The notes under the pieces were generated by a model that had not been told where the DNA came from, did not search any database, and saw nothing but the letters and a program-made list of their open reading frames with translations. A stretch of 64,000 nucleotides of DNA from Pseudozobellia thermophila (GTDB lineage: Bacteria > Bacteroidota > Bacteroidia > Flavobacteriales > Flavobacteriaceae), in the NCBI RefSeq assembly GCF_900141855.1, contig NZ_FQYU01000001.1, positions 31,402 to 95,401 on the forward strand, read 5' to 3'. A program made the position numbers and the translations under genes. Shown piece by piece: positions 59,206 to 64,000 of the stretch; positions within the stretch are counted from its first letter, which is position 1; every line of letters starts with the position of its first letter.

Positions 59206-59595
59206 TTACAACTGGGCCCGAATGGCCGCAGCCGTGGCTTCGAATTGTTCCTTATCGAGGGTCACCTTGTTTTGGAAAGTGGCGTCCTTCATTTCGGTCA
59301 GCGGAATCAAGTGCACGTGAACGTGGGGCACCTCGAGCCCGATTACGCTCATGCCCACCCTATTGCAGTCAATGGCGGCCTCGATGGCCAACCCCACCTT
59401 TCTTGAAAAGGCCATAAGCCCCATATAGGTTTCCTCGTCAAGGTCCATTATCTTATCGACCTCCTTTTTGGGTATGCACAGGGTATGCCCCTTGGCATTG
59501 GGGTTAATATCCAAGAAGGCAAAAAAGTTGTCGTCTTCCGCTATTTTGTAACAGGGAATCTCCCCGTTGATGATTTTTGTGAAAATGGAGGCCAT
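59206..59595 (-). CDS. HIT-family nucleotide hydrolase/transferase
   Basis: A 129-residue protein from the ATG at 59595 (MASIFTKIINGEIPC). The family triad motif HVHVHLIP lies near residue 98, with ALDINPNAKGHTLCIPKKE earlier. HIT proteins of this (HINT) branch hydrolyse AMP-linked compounds such as AMP-lysine. It starts 7 bases after the greA stop and should be co-transcribed with it, an arrangement often seen in Bacteroidota. Confidence 0.93.
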   Translation of the reverse strand: MASIFTKIINGEIPCYKIAEDDNFFAFLDINPNAKGHTLCIPKKEVDKIMDLDEETYMGLMAFSRKVGLAIEAAIDCNRVGMSVIGLEVPHVHVHLIPLTEMKDATFQNKVTLDKEQFEATAAAIRAQL

Positions 59596-59602
59596 GGGAG
59601 GA

Positions 59603-60079
59603 TCAGTTTCTAGTAATTTCGAGGATTTCAAACTTTAGGGTACCGCTAGGGACGGTAATTTCGGCGGTATCGCCCACCTTTTTTCCCAAAAGTCCCTTAC
59701 CTATCGGCGAACTTACGGAAATCTTGCCCGATTTCAGGTCGGCCTCGCTTTCGGCGACCAAGGTGTACTTCATTTCCATACCGTTGTTCTGGTTCTTCAG
59801 TTTGACGGTTGACAGAACCAGGACCTTTGAAGTGTCCAGTTGCGATTCGTCGATCAGGCGTGCATTGGCCAAAGTGGCCTCCATCTTCGAAATTTTCATT
59901 TCGAGCAGGCCTTGGGCCTCCTTGGCCGCATCGTATTCCGCGTTCTCCGAAAGGTCACCCTTATCGCGGGCTTCCGCAATGGCTTGCGAAGCCTTGGGGC
60001 GTTCGACGTCCTTCAGGTAATTCAGCTCTTCCCTCAATTTCTTTAGACCTTCTGCGGTATAATAAGATATGTTGCTCAT
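59603..60079 (-). CDS. greA: Transcription elongation factor GreA
   Basis: A 158-residue factor that rescues backtracked RNA polymerase by stimulating cleavage of the transcript. The N-terminal coiled coil carries the acidic tip DKGDLSENAEYDAAKE that reaches the active site, and the C-terminal FKBP-like domain has SPIGKGLLGKKVGD. Length is normal. It is the promoter-proximal gene of a greA-HIT pair. Confidence 0.96.
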   Translation of the reverse strand: MSNISYYTAEGLKKLREELNYLKDVERPKASQAIAEARDKGDLSENAEYDAAKEAQGLLEMKISKMEATLANARLIDESQLDTSKVLVLSTVKLKNQNNGMEMKYTLVAESEADLKSGKISVSSPIGKGLLGKKVGDTAEITVPSGTLKFEILEITRN

Positions 60080-60412
60080 AATAAGTTCATTTTACATATT
60101 GTTTTCTAACCATTGGTGCTGCCATGTCAAGTTGGAAACAAGGGAAAGGTTTACCAAGGCAAACCGTAAATCCCGGGACCGGGTAAACAAAAGACAGTTC
60201 CTAAAATCTTCCGTTTCAAAACCTTACCACATATCCTTGAAATTGCTCCCCGACTTGATGGCCGCGCTAATCGCAAAACCCATAAAAGTACTAAATAAGA
60301 AAAATCCTCTACTTGAACCGAGATAATGACGGCTTTTTTAGAGAGGATTTAACGCAAATATACATATTTTTTGTTCAATTTTGCCTGTACATATTGAAAT
60401 TGAACTACCCAT
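60080..60412. other. Gene-free stretch between greA and Rieske-like gene
   Basis: About 330 bases between divergent genes. I see no convincing small gene or structured RNA. TTTG-rich AT tracts near 60365-60385 could hold the promoter of the Rieske-like gene. Confidence 0.45.
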
Positions 60413-60850
60413 ATGCCACGTTTTTTGAGTATTATACTTTTGGTCGGATTGCTTTCATGCGATAGCGACAGGGGCGAACGCAATCCCTTTTTACAGGAAA
60501 TAGGCTTTCGGTTCGATATCAACCTCAACTTGCCCCTGTACAGCCCGTTGACCAACTTGGGCAACGCCATATATATCGACACGCCCGGGGTGGGCATAAA
60601 GGGTATATTCGTCATAAAATCGAACTTCGACCAGTATCGCGCCTTCGAGGCCAGCTGCCCCAACCACGTGCCCAACGATTGCTCGACAATGGTTTTGGAC
60701 GGGCAGATCGCCACCTGTCCGTGCGAGGGCTATGAGTACTATCTTTTTACGGGGCAACAAAAAGATACGCCCGATGACGGAAACCGCTACCACAATTTGC
60801 TGGAATACAATGCCGCCCAAAGCGGCAACGTGGTCGTGATAAGCAATTAA
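60413..60850 (+). CDS. Lipoprotein with degenerate Rieske-like domain
   Basis: A 145-residue lipoprotein (lipobox LLSC, Cys16). The mature part looks like a Rieske fold, with motifs SCPNHVPNDCSTM and TCPCEGYEYYL at the usual spacing. In true Rieske proteins two Cys and two His bind the 2Fe-2S cluster in CxH and CxxH motifs. Here the second His position is Tyr or Glu, and the first motif is CxxH. The cluster may be absent or bound with altered ligands. It is convergent with the TIM-barrel gene, ending 11 bases from it. Confidence 0.72.
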   Translation: MPRFLSIILLVGLLSCDSDRGERNPFLQEIGFRFDINLNLPLYSPLTNLGNAIYIDTPGVGIKGIFVIKSNFDQYRAFEASCPNHVPNDCSTMVLDGQIATCPCEGYEYYLFTGQQKDTPDDGNRYHNLLEYNAAQSGNVVVISN

Positions 60851-60861
60851 CACCGCAGAAT

Positions 60862-61521
60862 TTATTCGGCCCTATACCTTGTCATAATAGGCTTAAAAAG
60901 CTCCCCGGGGGTCGGTGGGGTGTAGGATATCGCATTGGCCCCCGCCTCTATGGCAGTACGGATGGTTTCTTCGGTTTTTCCTCCAGTGGCGATAATGGCC
61001 ACTTGATCATCGATATCACGGATCCGCCTTACGATATCGGCCGTTTTCCCCGCGCCCGAAACGTTGAAAATATCGACACCGGCATCCAACCTTCCTTGAA
61101 TATCGTCTTTTTCCGATACCACGGTAACCGTAACCGGTATATCGATTTTGTCCTTTAGGCGCCGAATAAGTCCGTTCGGTGCAGGCATATTCAGCACGAC
61201 ACCCAAGGCCCCTTGAAATTCGGCATGGAGTGCCAGCTCTACCGTACGGTCGCCCGTGGTAATGCCCCCGCCCACGCCACAAAAAATAGGCTTATCGGCG
61301 GCCAAGATCAGCGCTTGCGAAATAACGGGCTGCGGGGTAAACGGATAAACCGCGATGATGGCATTGGCGTTGGTATTTCTGATAATGGCCACGTCGGTAC
61401 TGAAAAGAAACGATTTTAACCGTTGGCCGAACACCCGAATACCGGAACAGGCCGTGACGATTTCAGGTACGGCAACAATGTTCTTTCTCAGCTTGCTCCC
61501 AAATTCGGGTATGTTTTCCAT
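60862..61521 (-). CDS. TIM-barrel protein with phosphate-binding motif
   Basis: A 219-residue protein with the pattern of a small beta/alpha barrel: repeated strand-helix units (IIAVYPF, PIFCGVGGGITTG, GALGVVLN, VTVTVVSE, DIFNVSGAG) and near the end IIATGGKTEETI, typical of phosphate-binding loops in barrel enzymes such as HisF and TrpC. I recall homologues annotated only as hydrolase. The reaction is unknown. It follows the Gfo/Idh/MocA gene by 71 bases on the same strand. Confidence 0.65.
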   Translation of the reverse strand: MENIPEFGSKLRKNIVAVPEIVTACSGIRVFGQRLKSFLFSTDVAIIRNTNANAIIAVYPFTPQPVISQALILAADKPIFCGVGGGITTGDRTVELALHAEFQGALGVVLNMPAPNGLIRRLKDKIDIPVTVTVVSEKDDIQGRLDAGVDIFNVSGAGKTADIVRRIRDIDDQVAIIATGGKTEETIRTAIEAGANAISYTPPTPGELFKPIMTRYRAE

Positions 61522-61592
61522 AGCTATTCTTTAGCACCTCCGCCAAATGGGAAGGCCACCTGAAGGTAGTACGGAAAACGACACGAAACGTA

Positions 61593-62579
61593 TTAAATGT
61601 TTCCCAAAATTTTGTCCATCGCCCAACTGGTATGCAAGGCCGTCTTACCGGTCGACGGATGTGCCTCGCCACCGAACAGGTCTTCCTTCATGCTGGCCAC
61701 ATGGTGCCGTTGCACGTGCTTGGGGTGGGCGATAAACATTTTGGTTTCCCCCCCTTCATTTTGCAAGACCACCTCCTCTTCTTCGAAAACGGCAAAGCGG
61801 ATTGTTCCTTTACTTCCGAAAATCTCGACACGGTCCTCCTTATGGTCACAACCGAAATTCCAGGTTCCGCTTCCCGTAATTCCACTTTCATGAAGCCATG
61901 ATCCGGTAATGGCATCCTTGGCCGTATACAGCCCTTGTTGGTTGAGCGAAATACCCAAAACTTCCTTGAAATCGCCTAGAAGGAAGGCAAAGAGGTCGAG
62001 ACCATGGCTGGCCAAATCGTCGAAATAGCCGCCTGGGGCCACTTCGGCATCGGTACGCCAATTGTAGGCACCACCCAGGTCGACCTCGCTCGGCGCCTTG
62101 CCCAAGAACCATCCAATATGCCTGACCTCTCCGATGGCATTAGTATCGAGCCATTCCTTGACCTTGAGAAAACGGGGCAGGGTACGCCGGTAATAGGCCA
62201 CGAACAAAGGCAGGTTCTTGTCCATAAAGGCCTCGTAGACCGCCAAGCTGTCTTTGTAGCTCGGGGCCAAGGGTTTTTCAATGCAACAAGGCTTACCCGC
62301 CTCCGCTACCTTAAGCGCATATGGTTTATGGCTATCGGGCGGGGTCGCGATATAGACCGCATCCACATCGGGATCGGCTATAAGGGCATCGGCATCGGCA
62401 TAATGTTTCGGTATATTGTGCCTGCGGGCGTAGTCGGCCGCCTTTTCGGCATTGCGGCGCATTACGGCCACTATTTCGAAACCCTCGGTCTGTTGATAGG
62501 CCGGCCCACTTTTAACTTCCGTTACGTCGCCACAGCCAATAATACCCCAGCGAACGGTCTTTTGATCGGTTTTGTTCAT
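61593..62579 (-). CDS. Gfo/Idh/MocA-family oxidoreductase
   Basis: A 328-residue dehydrogenase. The N-terminal Rossmann fold opens WGIIGCGDVTEVKSG, the family Lys lies in CCIEKPLAPSY near residue 95, and the C-terminal sheet domain contains LASHGLDLFAFLLGDF with the catalytic His. Members oxidise or reduce sugars, inositols and related polyols using NAD(P). Substrate unknown; no sugar operon adjoins it. It lies upstream of the TIM-barrel gene on the same strand. Confidence 0.9.
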   Translation of the reverse strand: MNKTDQKTVRWGIIGCGDVTEVKSGPAYQQTEGFEIVAVMRRNAEKAADYARRHNIPKHYADADALIADPDVDAVYIATPPDSHKPYALKVAEAGKPCCIEKPLAPSYKDSLAVYEAFMDKNLPLFVAYYRRTLPRFLKVKEWLDTNAIGEVRHIGWFLGKAPSEVDLGGAYNWRTDAEVAPGGYFDDLASHGLDLFAFLLGDFKEVLGISLNQQGLYTAKDAITGSWLHESGITGSGTWNFGCDHKEDRVEIFGSKGTIRFAVFEEEEVVLQNEGGETKMFIAHPKHVQRHHVASMKEDLFGGEAHPSTGKTALHTSWAMDKILGNI

Positions 62580-62720
62580 CGTTCAGTACATTAAATTAGC
62601 TACCGCCTTAAACCAGCTTTATAAAGGCCGTTCGACGACGATAGAAGGCTAAAGTTAAGTGTTTGGATCTCAAATACCCAATAAGGGGCAAAAGTACCGG
62701 TTACAAGACGAAAAGAGAAA

Positions 62721-62744
62721 GCCGCCGACTTTTGAGTCAGCGGC
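62721..62744 (-). terminator. Terminator of the TonB-dependent receptor gene
   Basis: On the minus strand GCCGCTGACT pairs with AGTCGGCGGC (one G-T wobble) around CAAA, followed by TTTCTCTTTTC, 26 bases after the receptor stop codon. Confidence 0.8.
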
Positions 62745-62769
62745 CCCCTACCTTATTAAACAACTAATT

Positions 62770-63999
62770 TTAAAACCTTACGGTGGCCCCCAACAAAAAG
62801 TTGGTTCCGGCCTGCGGATAGTACCCGGCACCTTCATAGGTAACTACCGAACCTGTGGAATGGTCGTCATAGGTATAAAAATATCCATTCGAGATGATAT
62901 CGGCATCGAAGATATTGTTCACTAGGCCCGAAAAGGTAATGCTCTCCAGTACGGATCCGAATTCAAGGGTATAGTGCAGGCTCAAATCCGATTGGGTATA
63001 GGCATCCAAGACCGAACCTTCCGAATCGATATTGCCCATATACTGCTCACCCACATATTTGGTCAAAAACGCTATCCGAAGGTGCTCCATGGGGGTGTAG
63101 GCCAATTGGTTTCCAAAGACGACATTCGGGGAATAGGCAATATGGGTATTGCCCAATTCCTCTAACCGGCCATTTCTTTGAAACACAAAATCGACGTTCT
63201 TGTTACTGCTCAAGGCGATATTCGGGCTGATACGAAAAGATTCGCCCAAGAGGATATGGGCATCGAGCTCGATCCCCGTGCGGTAACTGTCGCCCACATT
63301 GGCCCGCAACGGCCCGCCCACATCGTTGAGTTCGCCGGTGAGTACCAATTGGTCTTTATAGCGCATGTAGTAGGCATTGGCATTCAATTGAAACTTGGGG
63401 GACACGTAGCGCCATCCCAGTTCAAAATCGTTCAACCGCTCGGGTTTGGGGTTGCCATTTTCGTAATCGTTTCGGTTGGGTTCGCGATTGGCCACGGCAT
63501 AGCTAAAGTAGAAGTTATTGTTGGCATTCAGGTCGTAGACCAGCCCCGCCTTGGGATTGAAGAAACGGAAGGTGTCGTCTACAAGTCCCGTATCGTCGCC
63601 ATTGGCCGAATAGCCCACCCTTCGGTACTGGAGGTCGGCAAAGAGGCTCCACTTGCTGCCGAGGCCGTAATTGGCCTTGGCGTACAGGTTGAAGTCGCTC
63701 TTGTTGGAGTCGTCGTCGTAATACTTGTCCCGCAGATGGCTTTGCGAGGCGTAACGCGCCCAAATGACCTCCCCGAAATGGGCGCCTTGGTACGAATTCC
63801 ATCCTCCCCCGAAAATCAAGTTCAGCCTGTTTTTGTGGTAATTGGCAGAAAACACGGTTCCGTAAAATTCATTGTCAAGCCATCTTCTTCTGACCAAATC
63901 GGTCGTATTGAGGGTTTCGCCGTTAACGATCAGGGACTCAAAGCCGTAGGTGGCAAAATCATCGTCTTCCCTAAATTGTTCAAAGTACCCACGGCCGTT
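62770..63999 (-). CDS. TonB-dependent receptor, C-terminal part (cut by window end)
   Basis: The last 409 or so residues of an outer-membrane receptor. The frame is open to the window edge, so an internal TTG at 63897 is not the start. Barrel-strand patterns alternate throughout (FYFSYAVANREPNRNDYENGNP marks the family box near the middle; RLNDFELGWRY follows), and the protein ends GATVRF with the terminal Phe. The box with NREPNRNDY resembles siderophore and heme receptors (FecA/FhuA-like). Signal peptide and plug lie beyond the window. A terminator follows. Confidence 0.88.
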   Translation of the reverse strand, partial: NGRGYFEQFREDDDFATYGFESLIVNGETLNTTDLVRRRWLDNEFYGTVFSANYHKNRLNLIFGGGWNSYQGAHFGEVIWARYASQSHLRDKYYDDDSNKSDFNLYAKANYGLGSKWSLFADLQYRRVGYSANGDDTGLVDDTFRFFNPKAGLVYDLNANNNFYFSYAVANREPNRNDYENGNPKPERLNDFELGWRYVSPKFQLNANAYYMRYKDQLVLTGELNDVGGPLRANVGDSYRTGIELDAHILLGESFRISPNIALSSNKNVDFVFQRNGRLEELGNTHIAYSPNVVFGNQLAYTPMEHLRIAFLTKYVGEQYMGNIDSEGSVLDAYTQSDLSLHYTLEFGSVLESITFSGLVNNIFDADIISNGYFYTYDDHSTGSVVTYEGAGYYPQAGTNFLLGATVRF

Positions 64000-64000
64000 G

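Overview
The window comes from the chromosome of a flavobacterium (phylum Bacteroidota, most likely a marine member of Flavobacteriaceae). This rests on TonB-dependent receptors with an N-terminal carboxypeptidase-regulatory-like domain, two proteins with type IX secretion (T9SS) sorting domains (LYPNP and RKLxVK motifs), promoters of the TTTG / TAnnTTTG type, and many small families typical of the group (DUF4271, DUF3098, DUF4296, DUF3127, DUF2490). I see no rRNA, tRNA, CRISPR array, prophage or transposase. Most of the window is ordinary core genome with a few foreign-looking islands.

Layout. 1-4230: the end of an ABC exporter, then a leftward redox/Fe-S group (Mrp ATPase, NifU-like scaffold, thioredoxin-reductase-like ferredoxin-NADP reductase, 2Fe-2S ferredoxin). 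An AT-rich four-helix-bundle gene framed by inverted heptamer repeats interrupts it. 4428-5820: an AT-rich fic gene with its own promoter and a probable operator. 5832-6095: degenerate heptamer arrays. 6093-14438: a leftward five-gene tripartite efflux operon (TolC-like, HlyD/MacA-like adaptor, ATPase, two FtsX-type permeases). It diverges from an NtrC-type regulator and histidine kinase (14647-17371) that probably control it through sigma-54. 17381-20900: a leftward run with a PhoB/PhoR-like pair, trmB, a LysE-type exporter and an alkyltransferase-like DNA repair protein. 21125-27395: a lipoprotein with two nearly identical 379-residue halves, a TonB-dependent receptor, and two miniature T9SS proteins.

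27461-43734 is housekeeping: FKBP isomerase, LuxE-like protein, tyrS, a short-chain dehydrogenase, pyrC, two envelope glycosyltransferases, DUF4271-hemD, pckA, a saccharopine-dehydrogenase-like gene with an Lrp-type regulator, ferritin, and a membrane zinc peptidase. 43858-48242 holds ald and a leuS with an unusual AT-rich insertion before the KMSKS loop. 48323-51901 is an ftsX-DUF3098-uppP-truB-TonB-like cluster. 51878-62579 mixes repair, tRNA-linked, redox, signalling and hypothetical genes (tag, aat, DUF3127, flavin reductase, histidine kinase, HIT, greA, Rieske-like lipoprotein, TIM-barrel protein, Gfo/Idh/MocA oxidoreductase). The window ends inside a TonB-dependent receptor.

Most worth a second look: the heptamer arrays that abut stop codons and frame the four-helix-bundle gene; the leuS insertion; the cargo-less T9SS proteins; the near-perfect internal duplication in the lipoprotein beside the PhoBR-like pair; and the possible self-regulation of fic. 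Several genes have a TAnnTTTG element only 4-6 bases before the ATG, which suggests leaderless mRNAs. All functions are inferred from sequence by eye; no database search was run.
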